A DNA stretch of 14,712 nt from an uncultured Paracoccaceae bacterium. GTDB lineage: Bacteria > Pseudomonadota > Alphaproteobacteria > Rhodobacterales > Rhodobacteraceae. Positions 7,930 through 14,666 of this stretch are shown here, in pieces; position 1 is the first letter of the stretch, and every line of letters begins with the position of its first letter. The translations under genes and the position numbers were made by a program. Location: NCBI GenBank assembly GCA_937132145.1, contig CAKZNY010000399.1, positions 1-14,712 of the forward strand, given 5' to 3'. The notes under the pieces are model-generated. The model worked only from the letters and a program-made list of their open reading frames with translations. It did not search any database and was not told the origin of the DNA.

Positions 7930-7954
7930 AAGTCGGGACTTAGACCCTATGTTA
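7925..7954 (+). promoter_or_regulatory. Predicted RpoH (sigma-32-type) promoter of ftsH
   Basis: GTTGAAA (7925-7931) and CCCTATGTTA (7945-7954) are separated by 13 nt. The known heat-shock sigma consensus is CTTGAAA, 11-16 nt, then CCCCATNT. Here the -35 box differs at one of seven positions and the -10 box at one. The -35 box covers the tilS stop codon (7927-7929) and the start of ftsH lies about 60 nt downstream. ftsH is a classic RpoH-regulated gene, so sequence and context agree. The transcription start itself is not known. Confidence 0.65.
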
Positions 7955-8006
7955 CGTTCAACCGCGCAGGCTGAGTCGTCTGTGTAAAGAAATTGAATAC
8001 CTTGTT

Positions 8007-8013
8007 AGGAGAG
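8007..8013 (+). promoter_or_regulatory. Ribosome binding site deciding the ftsH GTG start
   Basis: AGGAGAG lies 6 nt before GTG at 8020, giving '[10 protein letters not shown]', the usual FtsH N-terminus in this group. The in-frame TTG at 7993 lies upstream of this site and has none of its own. Confidence 0.85.
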
Positions 8014-8019
8014 AATTCT

Positions 8020-9924
8020 GTGGGTAATAATAAAAACATCGCGTTTTGGGTTATTCTATTCCTGTTAATGGTCGCCTTGTACAATATCTTCAACGGCGGG
8101 AAATCCACGCCAAACGCGTCGCAAGTCTCGTTCTCCGAGTTCCTCGACAGTGTAGATGCAGGTCAGGTTGATGCGGTAACGCTGGACGGCGAGAAAATCT
8201 ACATCCGCAGTGGTTCCAACAATTTCACAACAATTCAACCACGCGACGCTGAAATCCTGCCAATCCTGCGCGATGCAGGCGTGGCAATCGAGGCCTCGGC
8301 ACAAGAACAATCCGGCTTGATGTCGATGCTCGGTGTCTGGCTTCCGTTCATCATGTTGATCGGCGTCTGGGTGTTCTTCATGAACCGCATGCAAGGCGGT
8401 AAAGGCGGCGCGATGAGCTTTGGTAAGTCCAAAGCCAAGATGCTGACCGAAAAGCAAGGCAAAGTGACGTTCGACGACGTGGCCGGTATCGACGAGGCCA
8501 AAGAAGAACTGGAAGAAATCGTCGAGTTCCTGCAAGACCCGCAGAAATTCACCCGCCTTGGCGGAAAAATTCCAAAAGGCGCGTTGCTGATTGGCCCTCC
8601 GGGAACCGGTAAAACCCTGCTGGCCCGTGCCATTGCTGGCGAGGCCGGTGTGCCTTTCTTCGCGATATCGGGTTCCGACTTCGTTGAAATGTTCGTGGGC
8701 GTTGGTGCAAGCCGCGTGCGTGATATGTTTGAGCAGGCCAAAAAGAACGCACCGTGTATCGTTTTCATCGACGAAATCGATGCCGTTGGCCGCCATCGTG
8801 GCTCTGGCTACGGCGGTGGTAATGACGAGCGCGAACAGACGTTGAACCAGTTGCTGGTTGAAATGGACGGTTTCGAGGCAAACGAGGGCGTGATCATTCT
8901 GGCCGCGACCAACCGCGCCGATGTTCTGGACCCGGCCCTAACGCGTCCGGGCCGGTTTGACCGCCAGATCCACGTGTCGAACCCCGACATCAAAGGCCGT
9001 CAGAAAATTCTGGCCGTGCATTCCCGCAAAGTGCCGCTTGGCCCCGATGTTGATCTTCGGATCATCGCACGCGGTGCGCCGGGTATGTCCGGTGCTGATT
9101 TGGCCAACTTGGTTAACGAAGCGGCATTGATGGCTGCGCGCACCGGTAAACGCGTCGTGACCATGGAAGATTTCGAGGCTGCCAAAGACAAAATCATGAT
9201 GGGCACAGAGCGCCGCTCCATGGTTATCACGGCCGATCAGAAAGAAAAAACTGCGTACCACGAGGCTGGCCACGCAGTTGTCGGGATGGAGTTGCCGGAA
9301 TGTGATCCGGTTTACAAAGCCACGATTATTCCCCGTGGTGGCGCGTTGGGTATGGTTGTTTCGCTGCCCGAAGTGGACCGTCTGAACTGGCACAAAATCG
9401 AATGCGTACAAAAACTGGCGATGACTATGGCCGGTAAAGCTGCCGAAATTATCAAGTATGGTCCGGAGCGCGTAAGCAACGGCCCTGCTGGCGATATTCA
9501 GCAAGCATCAGCACTGGCGCGCGCGATGGTTATGCGCTGGGGTATGTCCGATCTTGTCGGTAATGTAGACTACTCCGAAGCGCATGAAGGCTATTCCAGC
9601 GGCAGCGTCGGCGGCTTCTCGCTTTCGGCCAAATCGAAAGAGTTGGTTGAACAAGAAGTGAAACGCTTTATCGACGAAGCCTATGATACCGCGTATAAAA
9701 TTCTGACAGACAATCCCGAAAAATTCGAGCGTCTGGCGCAAGGTTTGCTAGAATACGAAACGCTGACCGGCGAAGAAATCAAACGCGTAGTCAGAGGCGA
9801 GCCTCCACACGCGAACGACGAAGACGATACGGATTCCACTGACGGTGGTTCGACCAGCGTTACGGCCATTCCAAAGGTCGGAAAACCCAAAAACGAGAGC
9901 GGCATGGAACCACAACCAAGCTAA
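8020..9924 (+). CDS. ftsH: ATP-dependent zinc metalloprotease FtsH
   Basis: FtsH is a hexameric inner-membrane AAA+ protease that extracts and degrades membrane proteins and short-lived regulators such as RpoH and LpxC in other bacteria. The 634-residue protein (GTG start) has membrane helix 1 at about residues 7-24, a periplasmic domain of about 75 residues, and helix 2 at about 103-121. The AAA+ core follows: Walker A 'GPPGTGKT' (192-199), pore loop 'MFVGVG' (224-229), Walker B 'CIVFIDEID' (246-254) and the second region of homology ending 'RPGRFDR' (309-315). The zinc protease motif HEAGH is at 414-418, with Asp492 in 'GPAGDIQQA' as the probable third zinc ligand. The acidic Ser/Asp-rich tail is normal. 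The gene has its own predicted heat-shock promoter and a terminator, so it can be expressed apart from tilS. All key residues are intact. Confidence 0.98.
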   Translation: MGNNKNIAFWVILFLLMVALYNIFNGGKSTPNASQVSFSEFLDSVDAGQVDAVTLDGEKIYIRSGSNNFTTIQPRDAEILPILRDAGVAIEASAQEQSGLMSMLGVWLPFIMLIGVWVFFMNRMQGGKGGAMSFGKSKAKMLTEKQGKVTFDDVAGIDEAKEELEEIVEFLQDPQKFTRLGGKIPKGALLIGPPGTGKTLLARAIAGEAGVPFFAISGSDFVEMFVGVGASRVRDMFEQAKKNAPCIVFIDEIDAVGRHRGSGYGGGNDEREQTLNQLLVEMDGFEANEGVIILAATNRADVLDPALTRPGRFDRQIHVSNPDIKGRQKILAVHSRKVPLGPDVDLRIIARGAPGMSGADLANLVNEAALMAARTGKRVVTMEDFEAAKDKIMMGTERRSMVITADQKEKTAYHEAGHAVVGMELPECDPVYKATIIPRGGALGMVVSLPEVDRLNWHKIECVQKLAMTMAGKAAEIIKYGPERVSNGPAGDIQQASALARAMVMRWGMSDLVGNVDYSEAHEGYSSGSVGGFSLSAKSKELVEQEVKRFIDEAYDTAYKILTDNPEKFERLAQGLLEYETLTGEEIKRVVRGEPPHANDEDDTDSTDGGSTSVTAIPKVGKPKNESGMEPQPS

Positions 9925-9949
9925 TCCCAACGTACATATTCAAGAATTC

Positions 9950-9978
9950 AAGGGCGGCTTATGTCGCCCTTATTTTTT
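9950..9978 (+). terminator. Intrinsic terminator of ftsH
   Basis: AAGGGCG (9950-9956) pairs perfectly with CGCCCTT (9965-9971). The stem extends inward by a G-T and a C-G pair to a TTAT loop, and an A plus six T (9973-9978) follow. It lies 25 nt after the ftsH stop. This is the clearest terminator in the window and separates ftsH from fhs. Confidence 0.88.
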
Positions 9979-10122
9979 GCCCACAGCCAAAGTATGCATT
10001 TGCACACAATTTATTCGGTTTTGTCGCACTATCGCTTCGGGATGTCGAAAAAGGTCTCGCCAAAGGGCGGATTCCCTCCTAACTATTGGAGGAATCATCA
10101 GCCATTCGTAAAGGGACCGGTC
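9979..10122 (+). promoter_or_regulatory. Structured 5' leader of fhs
   Basis: This 144-nt gap must hold the fhs promoter, although I cannot pick convincing -35/-10 boxes (TTGCAC at 10000-10005 has no good -10). Two hairpins abut. CGCC/GGCG with loop AAAG is at 10058-10069. GATTCCCTCC (10070-10079) pairs with GGAGGAATC (10088-10096), giving nine base pairs, one bulged C and an 8-nt loop. The second hairpin hides a perfect GGAGG that is too far (30 nt) from the fhs ATG to serve it and has no start codon behind it. Part of its left arm, TCCCT (10073-10077), can instead pair with AGGGA (10112-10116) in the real fhs ribosome site. This suggests two alternative folds. It matches no riboswitch I can recognise. 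Confidence 0.45.
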
Positions 10123-11799
10123 ATGGGTTACAAAACCGACATCGAAATCGCACGTGAAGCAACTAAACTGCCAATTATGGAAATCGGCGCCAAGCTGGGA
10201 ATCCCCAGTAAAGATTTGCTGCCGTTCGGGCACGACAAAGCGAAGGTCTCGGCCGAGTTTATTGCCGCGCAAGTGGACAAGAAAGACGGTAAACTTATCC
10301 TCGTGACCGCCATCACCCCGACACCGGCTGGCGAAGGTAAAACAACTACTACCGTTGGTCTGGCGGACGGGCTGAACAGCATTGGCAAGAACGCAATGGT
10401 TTGCATCCGCGAAGCCTCGCTTGGCCCGTGTTTTGGCATGAAGGGTGGCGCGGCCGGCGGCGGTTATGCCCAAGTTATTCCGATGGAAGAGATGAACCTG
10501 CACTTTACGGGCGACTTCCACGCGATCACCAGCGCGCACAACCTTTTGTCCGCCATGATCGACAACCACATCTATTGGGGCAACGATCTGGAAATCGACG
10601 AGCGCCGGATCGTGTGGAGGCGCGTCATGGACATGAACGACCGCGCCCTTCGCGACACCGTGGTCAGCCTTGGTGGCATCGCCAACGGGTTCCCGCGCCA
10701 AACCGGTTTTGACATTACTGTGGCCTCCGAAGTCATGGCAATTCTATGTCTGGCCGATAATCTGGACGACCTTCAGCAGCGCCTCGGCGATATCATTGTG
10801 GCCTACACGCGCGACCGAAAACCAATCTATTGCCGTGACATCAAAGCCGACGGCGCGATGACGGTTCTGTTGCAACAAGCGATGCAGCCAAACCTTGTCC
10901 AGACGCTCGAGAATAATCCGGCGTTCGTTCACGGCGGCCCGTTTGCCAACATCGCGCACGGTTGTAACTCCGTTGTGGCAACCAAAACCGCCCTGAAGCT
11001 GGCGGATTATGTCGTCACCGAGGCCGGCTTTGGCGCCGATCTGGGCGCTGAAAAATTCATGAACATCAAGTGCCGCAAAGCCAACATCGCACCCGACGTG
11101 GTGGTACTGGTGGCAACGATCCGTGCCATGAAAATGAACGGCGGTATAGCGCGCGCGGACCTCGGGGCTGAAAATGTCGACGCCGTGAACGACGGTGCCC
11201 CGAACCTTGGCCGCCACATCGAAAACCTCAAATCATTCGGCGTTCCGGTCGTCGTCGCCATTAACCATTTCCTAACCGATTCCGATGCCGAAGTGCAGGC
11301 GGTGATTGATTACGTCGCCACGCACGGCTCCGAAGCGATTTTGTGCAAGCATTGGGAATTTGGCTCGAAAGGGATAAGCGAGCTGGCCACCCGCGTCGTG
11401 GAAATCGCCGAAGCCAACGTCGCGCAGTTCGCCCCGCTTTACCCCGACGACATGCCGTTATTCGAGAAAATCGAAACCATCGCCAAACGTATCTATCGCG
11501 CTGACGAAGTGCTGGCGGATAAGAAAATCCGCGCCCAGTTGAAGGTTTGGGAAGACGCCGGTTTTGGCCACCTGCCCGTTTGCATGGCGAAAACGCAGTA
11601 CAGTTTTTCGACTGATCCGGACCTGCGCGGTGCGCCGAACGGCCACTCGGTTCCGGTGCGCGAAGTTCGGCTATTGGCGGGCGCGGGCTTCATCGTCGTC
11701 GTCTGTGGCGATATCATGACCATGCCCGGTCTGCCGCGCAAACCGGCCGCAGAGTCAATCAGGTTGAATGACGCTGGACAGATCGAGGGTTTGTTCTAA
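10123..11799 (+). CDS. fhs: Formate-tetrahydrofolate ligase
   Basis: Fhs joins formate to tetrahydrofolate with ATP, giving 10-formyl-THF for purine and formyl-Met-tRNA synthesis; in methylotrophic or formate-handling marine bacteria it can also run in the formate-releasing direction. The length of 558 residues is typical. The P-loop '[16 protein letters not shown]' (65-80), '[20 protein letters not shown]' (99-118), '[10 protein letters not shown]' (127-136) and '[13 protein letters not shown]' are family signatures. The start at 10123 gives '[13 protein letters not shown]', where homologues begin, and has AAGGGA (10111-10116) 6 nt upstream. The frame is open back to 9961 (27 more residues from the ATG at 10042), but that part overlaps the leader hairpins and does not look like family sequence. 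FolD, encoded next but one downstream, acts on the same folate pool. Confidence 0.97.
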   Translation: MGYKTDIEIAREATKLPIMEIGAKLGIPSKDLLPFGHDKAKVSAEFIAAQVDKKDGKLILVTAITPTPAGEGKTTTTVGLADGLNSIGKNAMVCIREASLGPCFGMKGGAAGGGYAQVIPMEEMNLHFTGDFHAITSAHNLLSAMIDNHIYWGNDLEIDERRIVWRRVMDMNDRALRDTVVSLGGIANGFPRQTGFDITVASEVMAILCLADNLDDLQQRLGDIIVAYTRDRKPIYCRDIKADGAMTVLLQQAMQPNLVQTLENNPAFVHGGPFANIAHGCNSVVATKTALKLADYVVTEAGFGADLGAEKFMNIKCRKANIAPDVVVLVATIRAMKMNGGIARADLGAENVDAVNDGAPNLGRHIENLKSFGVPVVVAINHFLTDSDAEVQAVIDYVATHGSEAILCKHWEFGSKGISELATRVVEIAEANVAQFAPLYPDDMPLFEKIETIAKRIYRADEVLADKKIRAQLKVWEDAGFGHLPVCMAKTQYSFSTDPDLRGAPNGHSVPVREVRLLAGAGFIVVVCGDIMTMPGLPRKPAAESIRLNDAGQIEGLF

Positions 11800-11870
11800 A
11801 AACTGTTCTTGAGGGAGCCGCAACATTCAGCTAAATGAAGCCAAGCCTTTATTGTCAAGATGGAAGACGC

Positions 11871-12194
11871 ATGAAGCAGCCTCCTAAATCCTGTAAGACC
11901 ATGTTTGAGCTTCGCGCATCCCTCGATGTTCTCGACGCCGAAATTGTTCAGCTTTTGGCCAAACGTGCGGAATTCATAGATCGCGCGATTGACCTGAAAA
12001 TGGCCGAGGGCCTGCCCGCAAGAATAGAAGACCGTGTCGAATATGTTGCAATGCGCGCAAGAGAAAACGCGGAAAAAGTCGGGCTGGATCCAGACTTGGC
12101 CGAGAACCTGTGGCGAAAACTAATTGAGTGGTCCATCGCGCGTGAAGAAGCGGTGCTGGGGCATAAAGCCGAAGATTTAGGAGATGTTGAATGA
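11871..12194 (+). CDS. PchB/AroQ-type chorismate mutase family protein
   Basis: This 107-residue all-helical AroQ-fold protein probably acts as a chorismate mutase (chorismate to prephenate). Counted by eye against E. coli chorismate mutase, Arg15, Arg32, Lys43 and Arg55 match the active-site Arg11, Arg28, Lys39 and Arg51. The position of Gln88 (Gln90 in the isochorismate-pyruvate lyase PchB) is Glu92 here, in '[13 protein letters not shown]'. The overall pattern, starting '[20 protein letters not shown]' and running through '[12 protein letters not shown]', is closer to PchB than to the E. coli mutase domain. No salicylate or siderophore gene is nearby, so I do not assign the lyase. An in-frame ATG at 11835 would add 12 residues without family resemblance. 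The ATG at 11871 has GGAAGA 3 nt upstream, which is tight. The stop overlaps the folD ATG. Confidence 0.8.
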   Translation: MKQPPKSCKTMFELRASLDVLDAEIVQLLAKRAEFIDRAIDLKMAEGLPARIEDRVEYVAMRARENAEKVGLDPDLAENLWRKLIEWSIAREEAVLGHKAEDLGDVE

Positions 12195-13093
12195 GTGCAG
12201 ATATCATCGACGGTAAGGCGTTTGCCGCAACGGTTCGCGCGAAAGTTGCCACGCACGTCGCGACGCTTAAGGCTGATCACGGCATCACCCCCGGTCTGGC
12301 CGTGATTTTGGTTGGCGAAGACCCCGCCTCCGAAGTTTATGTGCGCAACAAAGGCAAGCAGACGGCCGAGTGCGGCATGAACTCGTTCGAGCACAAGCTG
12401 CCTGCCGATACATCCGAAGCTGATCTTCTGGCCCTTATCGACCAGTTGAACAATGATCCCGCAGTGCATGGCATCCTGTGCCAATTGCCCGTGCCGGATC
12501 ATATAAACCAGAACTTGGGGATCAACGCCATCATCCCCGAAAAAGACGTGGATGGTTTCAACATCCTTAATGTGGGCCGCTTGGCAACAGGGCAGACGAG
12601 CATGGTGCCTTGCACGCCGCTTGGTTGCCTGATGATGCTGCGGGACAAACACGGATCACTGTCCGGTCTGAACGCGGTTGTGGTCGGGCGTTCCAATATC
12701 GTTGGAAAACCGATGGCGCAGTTGCTGTTGAAGGACAGTTGCACCGTCACCATCGCCCATTCCCGCACCAAGAATATCGAGGCGCTATGCCGTAACGCCG
12801 ACATTCTGGTTGCCGCCGTCGGGCGCCCCGAAATGATTAACGCAGACTGGATCAAACCGGGCGCGACGGTGATTGATGTGGGCATCAACCGCATCCCAGC
12901 ACCAGAACGCGGGGACGGGAAAATGCGGCTGGTCGGGGATGTCGATTTTGCGTCCGCCAGCGAAGTTGCAGGGGCCATCACCCCCGTCCCGGGTGGCGTT
13001 GGCCCCATGACCATCGCTTGCCTACTGGCAAATACCGTCACGGCGTGCTGCCGCGCAAATGGCCTGCCGGAACCCGAAGGGCTTACGGCCTAG
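12191..13093 (+). CDS. folD: Bifunctional methylene-THF dehydrogenase/methenyl-THF cyclohydrolase FolD
   Basis: FolD oxidises 5,10-methylene-THF with NADP+ and hydrolyses the methenyl product to 10-formyl-THF, the product of Fhs. The 300-residue length is normal. The catalytic domain shows '[16 protein letters not shown]' with Tyr50 and Lys54, '[12 protein letters not shown]' with Gln98, and '[16 protein letters not shown]' with Asp121. These are the known active-site positions. The NADP-binding domain shows '[18 protein letters not shown]' (163-180), and the C-terminal signature is '[11 protein letters not shown]' (264-274). The ATG overlaps the preceding TGA (ATGA) with AGGAG about 7 nt upstream, so it is coupled to the chorismate-mutase-like gene. 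It ends with TAG, and a second in-frame stop follows one codon later. Confidence 0.97.
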   Translation: MSADIIDGKAFAATVRAKVATHVATLKADHGITPGLAVILVGEDPASEVYVRNKGKQTAECGMNSFEHKLPADTSEADLLALIDQLNNDPAVHGILCQLPVPDHINQNLGINAIIPEKDVDGFNILNVGRLATGQTSMVPCTPLGCLMMLRDKHGSLSGLNAVVVGRSNIVGKPMAQLLLKDSCTVTIAHSRTKNIEALCRNADILVAAVGRPEMINADWIKPGATVIDVGINRIPAPERGDGKMRLVGDVDFASASEVAGAITPVPGGVGPMTIACLLANTVTACCRANGLPEPEGLTA

Positions 13094-13098
13094 GCGTG

Positions 13099-13119
13099 AT
13101 CCCGCATCGAGTGCGGGAT
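13099..13119 (+). terminator. Strong hairpin after folD
   Basis: ATCCCGCA (13099-13106) and TGCGGGAT (13112-13119) form a perfect 8-bp stem with loop TCGAG, 6 nt after the folD stop. No T-run follows, so it could be a Rho-assisted 3' end, an mRNA-stabilising element or a copy of a dispersed palindromic repeat. It lies where the rightward fhs-folD unit meets the leftward sulfur operon. Confidence 0.5.
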
Positions 13120-13140
13120 GGCTGCGGCATTTCCAGCGCT

Positions 13141-13165
13141 CGATTACCCACATGCGGGTTAATCG
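13141..13165 (+). other. Second hairpin between convergent genes
   Basis: CGATTACCC (13141-13149) pairs with GGGTTAATCG (13156-13165), with one bulged A and a 6-nt loop. The element is nearly symmetrical and could act on transcripts of either strand. No T-run flanks it. A run of six A at 13198-13203 would read as T6 on the minus strand just after the DUF442 gene, but I see no good stem directly before it in that direction. Confidence 0.35.
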
Positions 13166-13209
13166 GGAGATATCGCTTGAACATTGTAGGGGAGTCTAAA
13201 AAAGGCGTG

Positions 13210-13545
13210 TTAGATTTGTGCCGCATTCCATAGTACTCCGCATCGGTGTCCAGACCGACAATAGGCAAAAACAGGGCCGTTTTCACCGTTCACAACACCT
13301 CGGAAATCCTCCAGCTATTCGTCACTGATCCCGGCTCGTCCTAATGGCAGGTAAACGAACTTCATTTCGAGGTCTTCCGCAGCTTTTTTGATGATTTCGG
13401 CTGTCGGTTGCCCGAATTCTTCGCCATCCGGCCGGTTGCACATAATAGTTTTGAAACCGGATTCTTTGATCAAAGCCACATCGCTCGCGGAAATTTGTCC
13501 GCTAACGGTAAAATCTTCGGTAACTCTATGTACATGCATCGCCAT
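13210..13545 (-). pseudogene. DUF442/TIGR01244 sulfur-transferase domain gene with in-frame TAG
   Basis: Read leftwards, the frame encodes 'MHVHRVTEDFTVSGQISASD' and 'CNRPDGEEFGQP', hallmarks of the DUF442 (TIGR01244) phosphatase/rhodanese-like domain. It then meets TAG at 13315-13317 after 'LPLGRAGISDE'. The same frame continues for 34 codons to TAA at 13210: 'LEDFRGVVNGENGPVFAYCR' then 'SGHRCGVLWNAAQI'. This contains the family's catalytic C-x-S-G-x-R loop (Cys at 13258-13260). Without the TAG the length (about 111 residues) is normal for the domain, so one base change, for example CAG to TAG, explains the break. The truncated ~76-residue product would lack the active-site Cys. ATG at 13545 or 13539 are the likeliest starts; no strong ribosome site is seen. 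It lies 69 nt downstream of the dioxygenase gene, probably in one operon. A GTG at 13293 after GAGG could allow a short restart, which is speculative. Confidence 0.85.
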
Positions 13546-13614
13546 CACCACACCCAAAAAAACCCGCTCCGGCGATCAAACCAGACCAGTATGTTTATTG
13601 CAACACTCTAGACG

Positions 13615-14478
13615 TTAAAGAATATTCACCGGCAGCTTCAAATACACTTTCCCGTTTTCTTCTGGTTCAGGCATTTGACCGGCCCGCATGTTGATCTGGA
13701 TCGATGGAACGATCAGCTTGGGCATCGCCAGTTTTGCATCCCGTTCGGTCCGCATTTTGATGAACTCTTCTTCAGCTTTGCCCGCGCCAACATGTACGTT
13801 CAGCGCTTTTTGCTTAGCAACCGTTGTTTCCCATGCGAATTCATCGCGCCCCGGTGCTTTATAATCGTGACCCACAAAAATGCGTGTGTCATCCGGCAGC
13901 GCCAGAATTTTCTGGATGGAGGCGTAAAGGTCCACCGCAGAACCACCGGGGAAATCGCAACGTGCAGTGCCAAAATCAGGCATAAACAGCGCGTCCCCCA
14001 CGAAAGCCGTATCGCCCACAACGTAAGTCATGCAGGCGGGCGTGTGGCCCGGCGTATGCATAATATCAACTTTCATGGTGCCGATCTCGATCGTGTCCCC
14101 ATCAACGAACAGCTTGTCAAACTGCGAGCCATCACGTTGAAATTCGGTGCCCTCGTTGAAAACCTTGCCGAAGGTTTCCTGCACAACAGTGATATTCGCA
14201 CCAATTCCGATCTTGCCACCAAGCTGTTCCTGAATATACGGCGCGGCGGAAAGATGATCCGCATGGACGTGGGATTCCAGAATCCACTCGACCTTCAAAT
14301 CGTTTTCCCGCACATACGCGATAACTTCGTCCGCAGACGCTGTATCCGTGCGACCGTTCGAGAAATTGAAATCCAGAACTGAATCGATAATCGCAACGCT
14401 TGGGCTGTCGGGATCTTTAATCACAAACGAAACCGTGTTGGTTTCATCATCAAAAAATGCTTTTACTTCGGGTGTCAT
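13615..14478 (-). CDS. MBL-fold persulfide dioxygenase, ETHE1/Blh type
   Basis: This 287-residue metallo-beta-lactamase-fold protein resembles the persulfide dioxygenase half of Blh and human ETHE1, which oxidise glutathione persulfide to sulfite during sulfide detoxification in the cytoplasm. The motif 'ESHVHADHLSAAP' gives His70, His72, Asp74 and His75; 'HTPGHTPACM' gives His145; 'VGDALFMPDFGTARCDFPGG' gives Asp162; and 'VGHDY' gives His204. His70, His145 and Asp162 match the single-iron ligands of ETHE1. The ATG at 14478 is chosen because AGGAGAG (14484-14490 on the plus strand) lies 5 nt upstream; the frame is open to 14613 but without a family-like sequence. The C-terminal ~75 residues ('PKLIVPSIQINMRAGQMPEP') match the longer Blh-type proteins rather than short ETHE1. 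The DUF442 gene follows in the same direction. A hydrolase role cannot be excluded from sequence alone. Confidence 0.88.
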   Translation of the reverse strand: MTPEVKAFFDDETNTVSFVIKDPDSPSVAIIDSVLDFNFSNGRTDTASADEVIAYVRENDLKVEWILESHVHADHLSAAPYIQEQLGGKIGIGANITVVQETFGKVFNEGTEFQRDGSQFDKLFVDGDTIEIGTMKVDIMHTPGHTPACMTYVVGDTAFVGDALFMPDFGTARCDFPGGSAVDLYASIQKILALPDDTRIFVGHDYKAPGRDEFAWETTVAKQKALNVHVGAGKAEEEFIKMRTERDAKLAMPKLIVPSIQINMRAGQMPEPEENGKVYLKLPVNIL

Positions 14479-14508
14479 CGCGACTCTCCTCTGCGCTTTG
14501 TTAAGGGG

Positions 14509-14544
14509 TATATAGGGAGGGTATTTCATATTACAATAATTGAA
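14509..14544 (-). promoter_or_regulatory. Possible promoter and operator of the dioxygenase operon
   Basis: On the minus strand TTGTAA (14531-14536) and TATATA (14509-14514) are 16 nt apart and about 30-55 nt before the ATG, a plausible sigma-70-type promoter matching consensus at 4 of 6 bases in each box. An imperfect palindrome with ends TTCA (14525-14528) and TGAA (14541-14544), AT-rich in between, covers the -35 box. ArsR-family sulfide sensors (BigR, SqrR) are known to bind AT-rich palindromes with TTC/GAA half-sites at such operons. Assigning this site to one of them is inference. Confidence 0.4.
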
Positions 14545-14615
14545 TGTGTGTTTTGCGCTAGGCCAAACCCATACACGCCCGATCAATAGTAGCGGACTAC
14601 ATTCCAGCACCACCT

Positions 14616-14641
14616 GTTAACTGGGATAACCCTTCCTTAAC
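14616..14641. other. Nested inverted repeat near the right end
   Basis: GTTAA (14616-14620) pairs with TTAAC (14637-14641), and inside it GGG (14623-14625) pairs with CCC (14630-14632) around ATAA. It lies between the partial leftward gene and the dioxygenase gene and could end transcripts of the former, but no T-run follows on that strand. The rest of 14479-14666 shows nothing else I can support beyond the promoter region. Confidence 0.25.
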
Positions 14642-14666
14642 ATAAATCACCCCTACACGGTATCGC

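Noticed and set aside
7993..8019. Upstream TTG start for ftsH
   Set aside because: AGGAGAG lies between this TTG and the GTG at 8020 and is correctly spaced only for the GTG, which also gives the usual FtsH N-terminus.
8065..8796. Antisense frame of 243 codons opposite ftsH
   Set aside because: It lies wholly within the conserved ftsH sequence and its product has no recognisable family; it is a codon-bias shadow.
9970..10701. Antisense frame of 243 codons opposite fhs
   Set aside because: It overlaps the ftsH terminator, the fhs leader and fhs itself; the translation shows no family features.
13083..13286. Minus-strand frame of 67 codons overlapping the DUF442 tail
   Set aside because: It runs in a different frame over the DUF442 C-terminal coding part and both hairpins and ends inside folD; the DUF442 reading explains the region better.
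13315..13317. Pyrrolysine or genome-wide UAG recoding as the explanation for the DUF442 stop
   Set aside because: tolB and folD end with UAG as ordinary terminators here, and nothing resembling pyl genes is in the window. A local nonsense mutation is simpler.
13558..13614. Possible terminator on the minus strand between the dioxygenase and DUF442 genes (a run of seven T after GCGGG)
   Set aside because: The only stem before the T-run is about 3 bp (CCG/CGG), too weak for an intrinsic terminator, so I keep the two genes as one operon.
14479..14613. 45-codon N-terminal extension of the MBL protein
   Set aside because: It reads through the promoter-like region and ribosome site and has no family-like sequence; the ATG at 14478 has an ideal Shine-Dalgarno.
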